NCBI RefSeq assembly: GCF_009932555.1
Contig: NZ_BLJO01000005.1
Coordinates: forward strand, 271,140-335,139
From: Steroidobacter agaridevorans
GTDB taxonomy: Bacteria > Pseudomonadota > Gammaproteobacteria > Steroidobacterales > Steroidobacteraceae
Direction: 5' to 3'
DNA length: 64,000 bases
How positions within the stretch are numbered: position 1 is the stretch's first letter; each line of letters starts with the position of its first letter. Shown here piece after piece: positions 17,929 to 28,042 of this stretch. A model generated the notes under the pieces. That model searched no databases and was not told the DNA's origin. It worked only from the letters and a program-made list of their open reading frames with translations. Both the position numbers and the translations under genes were made by a program.

Positions 17929-18468
17929 CTACAGCGCCAATGAGCCCTGACCCCGCTCCAGGTCCAGCAGAATCCGTTTGCGCCACAGGCCGCCGCCGTA
18001 GCCCCCGTCGCCGCCATCGGCGTTGATGACCCGATGACAGGGAATGACGATGGCGATGGGATTCGCGCCATTCGCATACCCGACCGCCCGCGTCGCCAGT
18101 GCATCGCCGATGCGCACGGCGAGCTGCAAATATGACCAGGTCTCGCCGTAAGGAATTTCGCAAAGCGCCGCCCACACACGCTCCTGAAACGGCGTGCCGG
18201 GACTACGCAACGACATCGTGAACGTCTGGCGCTGACCCGCGAAATATTCCGCCAGCTGCACTCTCAGATCGTTCAGCACCCGATTGCTGCCCGCTTGTAG
18301 CGTCATCGCGTGCCGCTCGCGCAGCTCGTGCAATCGTTCTTGCAGGCGATCGGCGTCGCAGAACGACAGGCCGCAGAGCGCGCTGTCGGTTGCACGAGCA
18401 ATCAGCGGCCCGACCGGCGATTCGTACCAGTCGATGGAGCGGACCTCGGATGGGGCAGCGGCGTTCAC
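17929..18468 (-). CDS. ogt: methylated-DNA--[protein]-cysteine S-methyltransferase
   Basis: A suicide repair protein that removes methyl from O6-methylguanine and O4-methylthymine. The active-site PCHRV (IPCHRVINADG) is present, preceded by GTPFQERVWAALCEIPYGETWSY and the RAVGYANGANP DNA-binding helix. The N-terminal domain starts near DWYESPVGPL. The start is uncertain: GTG at 18468 gives 179 residues, near family length, while the frame stays open to an ATG at 18576 that would overlap mgtC by 74 bp. No AdaA-type domain is present. Confidence 0.88.
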   Translation of the reverse strand: MNAAAPSEVRSIDWYESPVGPLIARATDSALCGLSFCDADRLQERLHELRERHAMTLQAGSNRVLNDLRVQLAEYFAGQRQTFTMSLRSPGTPFQERVWAALCEIPYGETWSYLQLAVRIGDALATRAVGYANGANPIAIVIPCHRVINADGGDGGYGGGLWRKRILLDLERGQGSLAL

Positions 18469-18502
18469 GGGCGCGCACGTTACACCAGCGGGCACGCGCC
18501 CA

Positions 18503-19057
18503 CTAGAAGTGCGGTTTATCCGCTTTGCGTCTTTCGGAGCGCTGCTCGCCTTCGACCGGCTTTGGAGCCTCGTCATCCGCGGGCTTGGTGGCCAGCCGCT
18601 TCTCTATCTTCGCCAGCACGACGAGCACGATGAGCGCGAACCCGGTGCCGATAGTGGCGAGAAAGTAATACCCGGCACCGCACGCGACGCCGAGCGCGCC
18701 GGCAAGCCACATGTTGGCGCCAGTCGTCAGGCCATGCACGTTGCCGCGACTCTGAATGATCGCGCCCGCGGCCAGAAACGCGACGCCGGCGGTCACCGCC
18801 TCGATGATACGAACCGGATCGGCCGTCTTGCTGCTGTTGTCGCCGGTGAACTGCTCGTGCAGCTCGAAGGTGATCAAAGTGAACAAAGCCGCCGCGAGCG
18901 ATATCAAAATATGCGTGCGCAGACCGGCCGGTTTGTTACGCAGCTCGCGATCCAGCCCGATGAGGCTGCCCGCCACAACCGCGAACAGGAGGCGGAGTGT
19001 GGCTTCGAGCGATGGCAGCACCGTGTGGTGTCCGCCCAAGGTGACGAACAGGTCCAT
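18503..19057 (-). CDS. MgtC/SapB family inner-membrane protein
   Basis: A 184-residue membrane protein. The conserved MgtC block is clear: LLFAVVAGSLIGLDRELRNKPAGLRTHILIS, then AGVAFLAAGAIIQSRGNVHGLTTGANMW and ALGVACGAGYY. Around five hydrophobic segments are visible, with a charged C-terminal tail. Homologues are linked to growth in low magnesium and survival in hosts, some by inhibiting the F1Fo ATPase; the role here is unknown. The start at 19057 is chosen as the ATG just before homology; the longer frame reaches into unrelated sequence. Confidence 0.87.
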   Translation of the reverse strand: MDLFVTLGGHHTVLPSLEATLRLLFAVVAGSLIGLDRELRNKPAGLRTHILISLAAALFTLITFELHEQFTGDNSSKTADPVRIIEAVTAGVAFLAAGAIIQSRGNVHGLTTGANMWLAGALGVACGAGYYFLATIGTGFALIVLVVLAKIEKRLATKPADDEAPKPVEGEQRSERRKADKPHF

Positions 19058-19171
19058 GGCCAGGAACGTTGCACCCGGCCGTAGGGTTCCTCTGATGCAG
19101 TGTGCTGAACTCGCTTCACGGCCGGGCTGCCGTAATGGCCAGACGAGGCATTTGCCATTAATCTCACGACC

Positions 19172-21163
19172 ATGACTCGTTTCCGCCCCATGAAATCGTC
19201 GCTGCTCGCGTTGACCCTGCTGTCGCTGATTGGCGGCACGGCGCTCGCTGCCAAGGATCCGTACAAGCGCACTCGGGAAGTGTTCCAAGAGGCGTACGAA
19301 CTGGCGAGCACCCAGCCGACCGATGAGAAGAAAGACAGCGAGGCGTTACGCAATTACCCGCTGTATCCCTATTTGCAGGCAGCGCGTATCAAGCGCGCCC
19401 TGGGCGAGGCGACCGACGAGCTCGGCCCGGCCGATCGGAGCGCGGAAACATTCGTTTCCTATTATGAACGCGAGCCGGTGGGACGCGACGTGCGCGGCGC
19501 CTGGTTGACGAGCCTCGCGACCCGTCAGCAATGGCAACCGTTCATGCAACACTACCGGGACGCGTCGGCCAGCGATTCCTTGCGCTGTCAGAGCTTCACC
19601 GCCCGCATCGCGCTCGGACAAACCGAAGACCTGTCGCTCGACATCGCGCGCCAATGGCTCACTCCGGTCAGCCTGCCGGATTGTGAGCAGGCGTTCGCAT
19701 GGATGCGTGCGCAAAATGCGATGACGCCCGAGCTGATCGAGCAACGTGTGCGTCGCGCGCTCGAAAACAACAATCCCAGCTTTGCCAAACAGATCGCCAC
19801 GGGATTGCCGGCCGATCGTGCCGCGCCGCTGCTGCGCTGGGCCGCGCTGCTGGAAAATCCGCAAAAGCAGATCGATGCGCTGATCGGCTCACCTGCGCTG
19901 GAGGTTGAACCGAAGGCGCAACTCGCCGGCTGGCAGCGGCTGGCGCGCATCGACCGTGACGGCGCCGTGAGTCGCTACGAAAGATTCGTCCGCGCTCGCA
20001 AGCTCACAGAAGAAACCGCGAGCCCCTATGCGCTGGCGCTCGCACTTGGCCTGGCCTGGGACCGCCGGTCGGAAGAAGCCCTCGATTACTTCAAGCGCGT
20101 GCAGCTGAAAGATTTCGATGACATGGCTCGCGAGTGGCACGCACGCGCGGCGCTGTGGACCGGCGATTGGAAACTCGTCGCCAATATCATCGCCGCCATG
20201 CCGGATCAGCAGCGCTCGCTGGCTCGCTGGCGATATTGGGCGGCGCGCGCCACCGAGAAGAACGGCGACCCGAAGCTGGCGCGTCAGCTCTATGAATCGG
20301 TGCTGGCCGAGGACAATTTCTATTCCATCATGGCCGGCGCACGGCTCGATCGGCCCGTCTCTCCGCATCCTGAAAAGCTGCCGCTGGATCAGGCGCAAGT
20401 CGAGCGCATGGAACAATTGCCGCCGATGGTGCGCGCGCGGGAGCTGTTGTTGAGCGACATGCGCAATCAGGCCAACAGCGAATGGTCGTTTGGCTTCGAG
20501 CAACTGATGGACTCGGCGCGCACGCAATCCATTCATCTCGCCGCCCGCTGGGGCTGGTACGACCAAGCCATCGCCACGGCGACTCAGCAGCGGGTGTTCA
20601 ACGATTACGAGCTGTTGTATCCGCAGCCTTACGATGCGGAAGTGCTGACGGCCGCGAAGCTCACCGGCCTGTCACCGCAGCTGATCTACAGCGTGATGCG
20701 CCAGGAAAGCCTGTACCGCCGCGACGCGTACTCGTCGGCCGGAGCGCGCGGTCTGCTGCAGATGCTGCCGGAGACCGCACGGCGCACCGCCCGCAAATGG
20801 AATAAACCGCGCCCTTCTCCTGACGACCTGTTCAATCCGGTGATCAACGTGCCGCTCGGTGCGGCCAATCTGCGCGGTCTGGTGGATCGTTTCGGCGGCC
20901 AGACGATGGTTGCATTGGCCGGTTACAACGCCGGCCCGAATGCAGCGGCGCGCTGGATGCCGCCCGAATCGCTGGATCCGGACATCTGGGTCGAAAACAT
21001 TCCCTACAACGAAACGCGCAACTACGTGCAGCGCATCCTCTGGCACAACGTGGTGTTCTCGTGGCTAAAGACCGGCGAGCCGCAGAAGGTGGACAACTGG
21101 CTGGCGCGGATCGCACCGTTGAGCGATTCGGCGGTGCTCGGCCTCGCCGAAGAAGGCACCTGA
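19172..21163 (+). CDS. slt: soluble lytic murein transglycosylase (Slt70 family)
   Basis: A 663-residue periplasmic enzyme cleaving peptidoglycan between MurNAc and GlcNAc to give 1,6-anhydro products. A signal peptide (MKSSLLALTLLSLIGGTALA) begins at ATG 19190; ATG 19172 is an alternative adding six residues. A long alpha-helical superhelix follows (about residues 30-480). The C-terminal SLT domain has the catalytic glutamate in VMRQESLYRRDAYSS, then GARGLLQMLPETA and VALAGYNAGPNAAARW. It is divergent from mgtC and convergent with the transporter gene 4 bp away. Confidence 0.92.
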   Translation: MTRFRPMKSSLLALTLLSLIGGTALAAKDPYKRTREVFQEAYELASTQPTDEKKDSEALRNYPLYPYLQAARIKRALGEATDELGPADRSAETFVSYYEREPVGRDVRGAWLTSLATRQQWQPFMQHYRDASASDSLRCQSFTARIALGQTEDLSLDIARQWLTPVSLPDCEQAFAWMRAQNAMTPELIEQRVRRALENNNPSFAKQIATGLPADRAAPLLRWAALLENPQKQIDALIGSPALEVEPKAQLAGWQRLARIDRDGAVSRYERFVRARKLTEETASPYALALALGLAWDRRSEEALDYFKRVQLKDFDDMAREWHARAALWTGDWKLVANIIAAMPDQQRSLARWRYWAARATEKNGDPKLARQLYESVLAEDNFYSIMAGARLDRPVSPHPEKLPLDQAQVERMEQLPPMVRARELLLSDMRNQANSEWSFGFEQLMDSARTQSIHLAARWGWYDQAIATATQQRVFNDYELLYPQPYDAEVLTAAKLTGLSPQLIYSVMRQESLYRRDAYSSAGARGLLQMLPETARRTARKWNKPRPSPDDLFNPVINVPLGAANLRGLVDRFGGQTMVALAGYNAGPNAAARWMPPESLDPDIWVENIPYNETRNYVQRILWHNVVFSWLKTGEPQKVDNWLARIAPLSDSAVLGLAEEGT

Positions 21164-21167
21164 TTAT

Positions 21168-22958
21168 TTACTGGGCCTGCACCGAGAGCTGATGCGACTT
21201 ACTGGTCGGCTCAGCGCTGGCGGACTCGGCATTCGCTGCGAGCAGACGATCGATTGCGGCGACCGCCTGCTTCGCGCCAACCACCATACAATTCGCACCG
21301 GCTTCGCGGAAGCGCTCGATGGAACGAGGCGCTTCATCGTCCGGCAGCTGCGGACGCATCACGATGATTCGGGTTTCGGGAAGCTCACTCCGGATGCGGC
21401 GGCAATAGTTGCGCAGCTCCGATCCTCGAGTCGAGGCAGCGGCGGCGATACAGATCATCGCAGGCGCCTGCCGAATCGCGGCACGCAGCGCTTCTTCCGC
21501 AGTCATTTCGGGTGACATCACCGCAATCCGGTCGCGCCCGTACGCCGTACGCAACATCTCGAGCACCAAGTCGTCCGCCGGCGCGCGCACCGTCAAGCCG
21601 ATGATGTTGGTCTTCGGCATCACCACATTGTCCATGCTCGGCAGCTGCTGCAAAGTCTCGGCGACCACATCCAGCACGAACTCTGTGTCGTCCTCGCTGA
21701 TCTCGTTCTGCTCGCGATGACTCAGCACCAGCGTCACCGTGGGCACCAGCACATCGTCGATGACGGCGATCGGTCCCATGTCGTTCAGCATGCGATTGAC
21801 CAGCACGCTGGCCTCATCCTCATCCCGCGCCAGCAACCGTTGATAGAAACGAACATGCGGCTGCAATGCCGGCTCGTCCGCGAAAATGACGGCGAGGAAG
21901 CGTAGCGAGCGCACATGACGCCCCAGCACGGCAATACACACCGTCAGTGGCGTCGCGAGCAGCAGTCCCACCGGGCCCCACACCCAGATCCAGAACAGCG
22001 CCGAGATCAACAGCGCGAACGAAGAAACACCGGTGCGATAACCGAATACCACGGGCTCGACGAAGTACGCGGTGATCAGATCCAGCCCAAGGAACAGCGC
22101 CAGCGTCTCGGCGGTTTCGGACCAGCCAGGAAAGATTGCGAACGCCAGCGACGCCGGCATCAACGCCGAAAGCACGGTCCCGACGTAGGGCACGAAACGC
22201 AGCAACGCCGTGATGCCGCCCCACAACGCCGCATACGGCACGCCGATCCAGTACAGCCCCAAGCCCACCAGGATGCCGAAGCCGAGGTTGATCAGCGTCT
22301 GCCACACCAGGAACTGGCTGACCCGATACGCCGCTTCATTCATCAGCCGGGTCGTCAGGGTCACATTGCCGGCGCCGATCAATCGTATGAAACGGTCACG
22401 CAGGTCTTCGCGCTGCCCGAGAAGAAACGCGACCAGCACGATCACGATGAATGCACTGGCGACCGACTCGAAGATCGCCGTGAACGATTCGCGCAAGCGT
22501 TGCGTTGGCGGCAATTTCGCGGGCACGACCCGCACGGGCTCTGCCTTGGCTTGATCGGGATCGTCGTAGAACTGATCGGTCACGCGGCCCAGTGTGCGCG
22601 TGAACTGTTGAATGGCGGCGTCGTTCCCCAGGCGCAACTGGCTGACCTTGCGACGCATGGATGAGGTGTATTGGCTGATCTCTCCGGACAGCTGCGCGAA
22701 CTGGTCGTAGACGACGTAGCCCATGCCGCCGACCGCGCTCAGCGCCAGCACCATGGTGAGCGCCACGCCGGCAAATCTTGGCAGATGCATCCGATCGAAC
22801 TGGCGGACCAGCGGCGTGAGCACGAAGGCGAGCACCACACCCAACGCCATCGGCAACAGCACTGCCTTGCCGGTGTACAGAATGCCAACGACCAGCACGA
22901 GCGTGAGCAAAGTGACCCACGGACCGTTCAATCGTGCGGGTAAAGGGTTCTGCGGCAC
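21168..22958 (-). CDS. AI-2E family transporter with a large C-terminal cytoplasmic extension
   Basis: A 596-residue protein. Residues 1-350 are the PF01594 membrane domain, with an N-terminal helix pair, an amphipathic middle (SQYTSSMRRKVSQLRL), and late FVPYVGTVLSALMP and FWIWVWGPVGLLLATPLTV. The family includes TqsA and PerM and sodium/proton antiporter-like members, so AI-2 export should not be assumed. About 240 further residues form a soluble extension with a Rossmann-like pattern. The start codon is GTG at 22958, with no clear ribosome binding site. Confidence 0.8.
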   Translation of the reverse strand: MPQNPLPARLNGPWVTLLTLVLVVGILYTGKAVLLPMALGVVLAFVLTPLVRQFDRMHLPRFAGVALTMVLALSAVGGMGYVVYDQFAQLSGEISQYTSSMRRKVSQLRLGNDAAIQQFTRTLGRVTDQFYDDPDQAKAEPVRVVPAKLPPTQRLRESFTAIFESVASAFIVIVLVAFLLGQREDLRDRFIRLIGAGNVTLTTRLMNEAAYRVSQFLVWQTLINLGFGILVGLGLYWIGVPYAALWGGITALLRFVPYVGTVLSALMPASLAFAIFPGWSETAETLALFLGLDLITAYFVEPVVFGYRTGVSSFALLISALFWIWVWGPVGLLLATPLTVCIAVLGRHVRSLRFLAVIFADEPALQPHVRFYQRLLARDEDEASVLVNRMLNDMGPIAVIDDVLVPTVTLVLSHREQNEISEDDTEFVLDVVAETLQQLPSMDNVVMPKTNIIGLTVRAPADDLVLEMLRTAYGRDRIAVMSPEMTAEEALRAAIRQAPAMICIAAAASTRGSELRNYCRRIRSELPETRIIVMRPQLPDDEAPRSIERFREAGANCMVVGAKQAVAAIDRLLAANAESASAEPTSKSHQLSVQAQ

Positions 22959-23033
22959 GTGAATTTCAGCCCCTGCGGGGACGCTGATAGGAAGACGACG
23001 TTGCAGAAACTCCGCGCCGCAGGCGCGGGTTCC

Positions 23034-25715
23034 TCACTTCTCGTCGGCCGGGGGTCTGCCGGAACGAGCGCCGCGCGCAGTGGACGCTCGCAAAGTACGT
23101 AGCCGTGTAGTGTTCGACTCGTTTTCGTGGACCGGCGCGGGCGCGCCGATCATCAATTGTTCCAGATGCGCGCGTGCCTGATCGATGAACACCGGCACCG
23201 TCGCCGCATTGATGGGTCGCGACACCAGATAGCCCTGGACCTGCACGCCGCGGTCGTTCAGCAAAGCACCGAGCTGCGCCGGCCGCTCGACACCTTCGGC
23301 GGTCACCTGCAGGCCGAGGCTGTGGCACAGGCCAATGATGGAACGCACGATCGCCGACGAGCGCCCGCCGGTGTCGATCGTGCTCACCAGGCTGCGATCG
23401 ATTTTCACGCGGGTCAGCGGCAGCCGCTCCAGCGACGTGAGCGAGGAATAGCCGGTGCCGAAATCATCCAGCGCAATGCTGATGCCGAGCTCGCGCAAGC
23501 GCTTCAGTGTCGCGACGGTGTTCGCGCCGGTCTGCAGGACATTCTCGGTCAGCTCGATCTCCAGACACTGCGCCGGCAATTGATACTGCTTCAGCAACGA
23601 CTGCAGACGGCTGACGAAGCTCGCGCTCATCAGCTGCTGCGAAGAAATATTCACCGCGACGCGCGTCTTGGGCCATGGGCCGCTGTGCCAGACCGCCGCC
23701 GTTTGAATGGCCGTGCGCAGCGCCCAATCGCTGATATCGGCGATGAGCCCGGTCTGCTCGGCGACCTCGAAGAAATCCGCCGGCGACACGACGTTGCCAT
23801 CGGGCTGACGCCAGCGCAGCAGCGCCTCGACCGTGTGCGTCTCCAACGTTTCGAAACAGACTTCCGGTTGATAGAGCAGCTCGAACTCGCCCTGCTCCAC
23901 CGCGCGTCGCAGCGACTGCTCGACCTTGAAGCGCGACGCCGCCGCCTCGAGCAGCTGTGGCGCATACAAACTCCAGCAATTGCGGCCCGACTCCTTGGCG
24001 CGGAACAACGCCGAATCGGCCGCCCGTAACAAGGCATGAGAGTCGGACGCGTGATCCGGAAAGATGCACGCGCCGACGCTTACGCTGATCCGTAGCTCGC
24101 GGCCGTGGACGCTCAGCGAACGCTGGAACTCTTCCAGCACCGAGCGGCTCAGCCTCTCGACATCCCCTAGCTGATCTACTTCTTCACAAACAACCGTGAA
24201 TTCATCGCCACCGAGGCGGGCGCTGAACGAGCGCGAGAACAAGCTGTTCATGCGCAGCCGCTCGCTCACCGCCTGCAGCACGCGGTCGCCGAACGCGTGA
24301 CCCATGCTGTCATTGATGGTCTTGAAGTTATCCAGATCGATGAACAGCAGCGCAAGTCGACCATTTCTCAAACGCGCACGATCGATGGCTTCGTCGAGAT
24401 GCGCCAGCAGATGGCGGCGATTCGGCAGATCGGTCAGCGGATCGTGATGTGCGAGATGATTCAGCTCGCGCGTGCGCTCATCGACTCGAGCTTCCAGCTC
24501 CAGCTGATGCACGCGAACGGCGCTCTGTGCCTGCTGGAGCTGCTCGGCCATCTGGTTGAATGCCTCGGCCAGCGTGTCGAGCTCGGGCACGCCGCCGCGG
24601 ACAACGCGAGTTCTCACCGCGCCTCCCGCCAACCGACGGGTCGCTTCGGTCAAGCGACGAACCGGCGCCGTCACGCCCGTGACAGTGACGATCGCAATGC
24701 CGATCAACAACAGCATCGCGATGCCGCTCGCCCAACCAAGCCGACGATCGGCCCGATCCGACGCTTGCACCGCCAATTGATCCGCATCCGCCAGCGCACG
24801 TCGCGCCGGCTCGACGAGCTTCGTCACGACCATGCCGGAAATCTCGGCGGCGTGATCGCGAAACGTCACCGACTGCTCGTTGAATGTGTCGATGCTATCG
24901 AAGGCAGCCCGCCGTCCGGTCACCACACTATTGAAATTGCGCTTCACTTGATCGAGCCAGGGCTGGCCGTGCAACTTCGCCAGCTCGGTCGAGTGCTGCT
25001 GCAGCCGGGCGCGAAATGCATTTTCACTCGCGATGATGAGCTGCAAGGAACGCGGCGACGACAGGCTCGCGGCGGCACTGACCTGCTCACGGACACTCGC
25101 CAGCGTGCGAGACAGATCCATCAGTTTTTCGCTCGCGAACACCGCGCCAGCGAAGCGCACCGCATTCGCTTGCGGCGCATTGAGGCTCGTTTCCAACGTA
25201 TCGAAGCGCGCCCAGTAATCTCGCATTCGAGAACGACGCGTCACACTGGTACGCAGAAGATCGTCGCCCGATTTCAGAAAGTCATTGAGCTCGCCGGCAA
25301 ACGCCGGCGCGGGACGATCGTTCTCGGAGAATCGCGAGGCCGCTTCTTGATAGTCGGCCGCGGCTTCGGTCATGCGCTGGGCAGCGGCTTTGACCGGCTG
25401 TTGGGCGATCGTGCTGGTCTCGCTTTGATCGATGACCGCGCGCTCGTACATGGATACGGCAGCGGCGAGCGATTCGGTGGCGCGCACCAGCGGCTCGTGC
25501 TGGACCAGCAGCTCACGAACCTTTTCCCGGGCCTCGCGGGCGCTCTGCTGCGTGGAAATATTGGTGACGATGACCGTCAGGCCGACCGCCGCAAAGCCGA
25601 TGGCCACACGCCAGGCCATGCCCGGCCGCCAACGGCCGGGGCGGGCGTTGGAGACTGGACTCGATGTTCCTTCGCCAGAGTCGATCCCGTCGGTTCGGCT
25701 TGGAGGAAGCTCCAT
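23034..25715 (-). CDS. membrane GGDEF-EAL protein (cyclic-di-GMP turnover)
   Basis: An 893-residue sensor. TM1 at about 34-52, a long periplasmic helical region, TM2 near 335-352, then HAMP. The GGDEF domain keeps RLGGDEF and so may make c-di-GMP; the RxxD inhibitory site ahead of it is absent (RSFS). The EAL domain keeps EALLRW, ELTENVL, DDFGTGYSSL and KIDRSLV, the metal and base residues needed for phosphodiesterase activity. Both activities are therefore possible. The C-terminal tail is basic. ATG at 25715; it stands alone between convergent or divergent neighbours. Confidence 0.93.
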   Translation of the reverse strand: MELPPSRTDGIDSGEGTSSPVSNARPGRWRPGMAWRVAIGFAAVGLTVIVTNISTQQSAREAREKVRELLVQHEPLVRATESLAAAVSMYERAVIDQSETSTIAQQPVKAAAQRMTEAAADYQEAASRFSENDRPAPAFAGELNDFLKSGDDLLRTSVTRRSRMRDYWARFDTLETSLNAPQANAVRFAGAVFASEKLMDLSRTLASVREQVSAAASLSSPRSLQLIIASENAFRARLQQHSTELAKLHGQPWLDQVKRNFNSVVTGRRAAFDSIDTFNEQSVTFRDHAAEISGMVVTKLVEPARRALADADQLAVQASDRADRRLGWASGIAMLLLIGIAIVTVTGVTAPVRRLTEATRRLAGGAVRTRVVRGGVPELDTLAEAFNQMAEQLQQAQSAVRVHQLELEARVDERTRELNHLAHHDPLTDLPNRRHLLAHLDEAIDRARLRNGRLALLFIDLDNFKTINDSMGHAFGDRVLQAVSERLRMNSLFSRSFSARLGGDEFTVVCEEVDQLGDVERLSRSVLEEFQRSLSVHGRELRISVSVGACIFPDHASDSHALLRAADSALFRAKESGRNCWSLYAPQLLEAAASRFKVEQSLRRAVEQGEFELLYQPEVCFETLETHTVEALLRWRQPDGNVVSPADFFEVAEQTGLIADISDWALRTAIQTAAVWHSGPWPKTRVAVNISSQQLMSASFVSRLQSLLKQYQLPAQCLEIELTENVLQTGANTVATLKRLRELGISIALDDFGTGYSSLTSLERLPLTRVKIDRSLVSTIDTGGRSSAIVRSIIGLCHSLGLQVTAEGVERPAQLGALLNDRGVQVQGYLVSRPINAATVPVFIDQARAHLEQLMIGAPAPVHENESNTTRLRTLRASTARGARSGRPPADEK

Positions 25716-25849
25716 CCAGTATCACTACGTAAGTTAAGAGCCGGCAATGTGCCACCGGCTCTGTCCCCGGTCTGTAGGAACTCGATTGGATTGAGCAGCA
25801 AGTCTCGCTTTGTCGCCGCTCTGAACTCAGTCTCGCACTGTGATTTAAC

Positions 25850-26896
25850 TTATCGGCCGCCGGCCGGCACCGGTGGCGCAGTGCGTTCCGCAAACTGTCC
25901 GTTCCAATACGGGTAATAGGGGTACGGCGGCGTCACCGCGCTGACCGCATCCAGCCTCGCCATTTGATCCTTCGAGAGCTGCCAGCCGATCGCGCCGAGA
26001 TTCTCACGCAGTTGTTTCTCGTCTCGCGCCCCAATGAGGACGGTCGAGACGGTCGGCCGCTGCAGCAGCCAGTTCAACGCGATCTGCGGGACGGACTTGC
26101 CGGTTTCGGCAGCAACTTCATCGAGCACATCCACGATGCGATACAAGCGCTCATCGTCCACCGGCGGACCGATGCTGGCGGTTTCGTGCAGACGGCTGGA
26201 CTTCGGCAGCGGCTGACCGCGACGGATGCGCCCGGTCAAGCGGCCCCAGCCCAGCGGGCTCCAGACCACCGCGCCGATGCCTTGATCGAGCCCCACTGGC
26301 ATCAGCTCCCACTCATAGTCGCGCCCGAGCAGCGAGTAATACGTCTGATTGGCAACGAAGCGCGAGTAACCGTAGCGATCCGCGGCGGCTTGTGACTTCA
26401 TCAATTGCCAGCCCGAAAAGTTCGAAGCGCCGATAAAGCGCACCTTGCCCGCGCGCACCAGATCGTCGAGCGTCGACATCACGGCTTCGACCGGCGTCAT
26501 CGCGTCGAAGTGATGCAGCTGTAACAGGTCGATGTAGTCCGTGCCCAGGCGTTGAAGCGCACGATCTGTTGCACGGATGAGGTGATACTTCGACGCGCCG
26601 ACTGCATTCGCGTCTGTACCGGCGCGCAGAGTCAGCTTTGTGGAGATCACAACCTGATCTCGCCGTCCTTTGATCGCGGCGCCGAGGATGGACTCGGACG
26701 CACCGTCCGAATATACGTCGGCCGTGTCGAAGAAATTCAAGCCCGCATCGAGACTCACATCGATGAGCCGTCGCGCCTCCTCGACATCGGTATTGCCCCA
26801 CGCACTGAACAGCGGCCCCTTGCCGCCAAACGTGCCCGCCCCGAAGCCCAGCGCCGACACTTTGAAACCTGATGCACCTAAGAACCGATATTCCAC
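25850..26896 (-). CDS. aldo/keto reductase
   Basis: A 348-residue NADPH-dependent TIM-barrel oxidoreductase of the Tas/YajO-like branch. The catalytic tetrad is visible: D and Y in FFDTADVYSDG, K in VVISTKLTLR, and H in LLQLHHFDAMTP. NADP-binding blocks appear as VWSPLGWGRLTGR and STVLIGARDEKQLREN. The start is GTG at 26896, preceded by GGGAGAG at good spacing. It is divergent from a LysR regulator 191 bp away, which probably controls it. The substrate is unknown. Confidence 0.88.
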   Translation of the reverse strand: MEYRFLGASGFKVSALGFGAGTFGGKGPLFSAWGNTDVEEARRLIDVSLDAGLNFFDTADVYSDGASESILGAAIKGRRDQVVISTKLTLRAGTDANAVGASKYHLIRATDRALQRLGTDYIDLLQLHHFDAMTPVEAVMSTLDDLVRAGKVRFIGASNFSGWQLMKSQAAADRYGYSRFVANQTYYSLLGRDYEWELMPVGLDQGIGAVVWSPLGWGRLTGRIRRGQPLPKSSRLHETASIGPPVDDERLYRIVDVLDEVAAETGKSVPQIALNWLLQRPTVSTVLIGARDEKQLRENLGAIGWQLSKDQMARLDAVSAVTPPYPYYPYWNGQFAERTAPPVPAGGR

Positions 26897-27087
26897 GTTT
26901 GCTCTCCCAGTCAACCGAGCGCCTGTGGATGCAGCAATTGCTTCCAGAAGGTCGCCGAACGAAGTGCTCTGCCGGCGTCGCGGCGCGGAGCGCCGCCGAC
27001 GCAAGCCATGGATCGCAGGTTAGAGGTGCGCCTCTTGTGTTAAAACCACGCGCATCGACCAGCACTTTCTACGTTTCGTTGAAAATC

Positions 27088-28023
27088 ATGGACCACCTCG
27101 GCGACTTGAACCTCTTTCTGCGCGTGCTCGACTTGGGCTCGATCAGCGCCGCCGCTCGCAGCCTGGATCTCTCCGTCGCGGTGGCCAGCCAGCGCCTGAA
27201 GCGACTGGAGCGCGGCTTGGGCGTTCGGCTCTTGCACCGGACCACGCGTCAGCTGCAGCCGACGCCGGAGGGCGTCGCGCTGGCGGATCAAGGTCGACAC
27301 CTGGTCGAAGAATTGGACGTACTGACCAGCAGTCTCGCCAGCAACGCGAAGAGCATCGCGGGCACCCTGCGCGTCACGATTCCCGGGTCGTTCGGCCGCC
27401 AGTACATCTCGCCGGTGCTGCCGCAATTCATGGCGCGCCATCCTCGGCTACGTCTGGACATCGACCTGTCGGACCAGATGCGCGATCTCGTCAGCGAAGG
27501 CCTCGATCTCGCCATCCGCATTGGCACGCTGAAGGACTCCGAGCTCGTAGCGACTCGACTCGCTGAAAATCGGCGCGTACTGTGCGCGTCGCCGGATTAC
27601 TTGCGTCGTCATGGCACGCCGAAGCAACCGACAGAACTGACGCGTCACGAATGTTTGCTCATGTCGTCGAATCGCGAGTCTTCCAACGTCTGGAAACTGC
27701 GCGGCCCGGATGGGAAAGAGACGGACGTACGCTTGCAAGGCCGAGTCAGAAGCAACCTCGGCGAGGTCATTCGCGACGCGGCTATCGGGGGCTTGGGAAT
27801 TGCGCTGCATTCGACCTGGCACGTTTGCGAAGACCTGCGCGCCGGCCGGCTCAAGATCGTGCTGCCCGACTATCAGCTGCCGGACAGCGGCATCTACGCC
27901 GTCATGCCGCAGCGGCGGATGGTGCTGCCGCGAGTGCGTGCTTTCGTCGACTTCCTGAGTCAGCAGTTCGGCAAAACCCCGCCGTGGGAACGATACTTGG
28001 CCGCGAAGTCTTCAAAGAAGTGA
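27088..28023 (+). CDS. LysR-family transcriptional regulator
   Basis: A 311-residue regulator. The N-terminal winged helix is DLNLFLRVLDLGSISAAARS followed by SVAVASQRLKRLERGLGVRLLHRTTR, and the substrate-binding domain starts near SIAGTLRVTIPGSFGR (residue 90). It is close to the DsdC/AaeR-like group with LysR_substrate PF03466. The ATG at 27088 is chosen because the HTH starts there; the upstream open frame runs into the divergent reductase gene. It is divergent from the aldo/keto reductase and 19 bp upstream of a glutathione transferase, so it likely regulates both. Confidence 0.9.
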   Translation: MDHLGDLNLFLRVLDLGSISAAARSLDLSVAVASQRLKRLERGLGVRLLHRTTRQLQPTPEGVALADQGRHLVEELDVLTSSLASNAKSIAGTLRVTIPGSFGRQYISPVLPQFMARHPRLRLDIDLSDQMRDLVSEGLDLAIRIGTLKDSELVATRLAENRRVLCASPDYLRRHGTPKQPTELTRHECLLMSSNRESSNVWKLRGPDGKETDVRLQGRVRSNLGEVIRDAAIGGLGIALHSTWHVCEDLRAGRLKIVLPDYQLPDSGIYAVMPQRRMVLPRVRAFVDFLSQQFGKTPPWERYLAAKSSKK

Positions 28024-28042
28024 CGTCACCCGAGGAATCACC

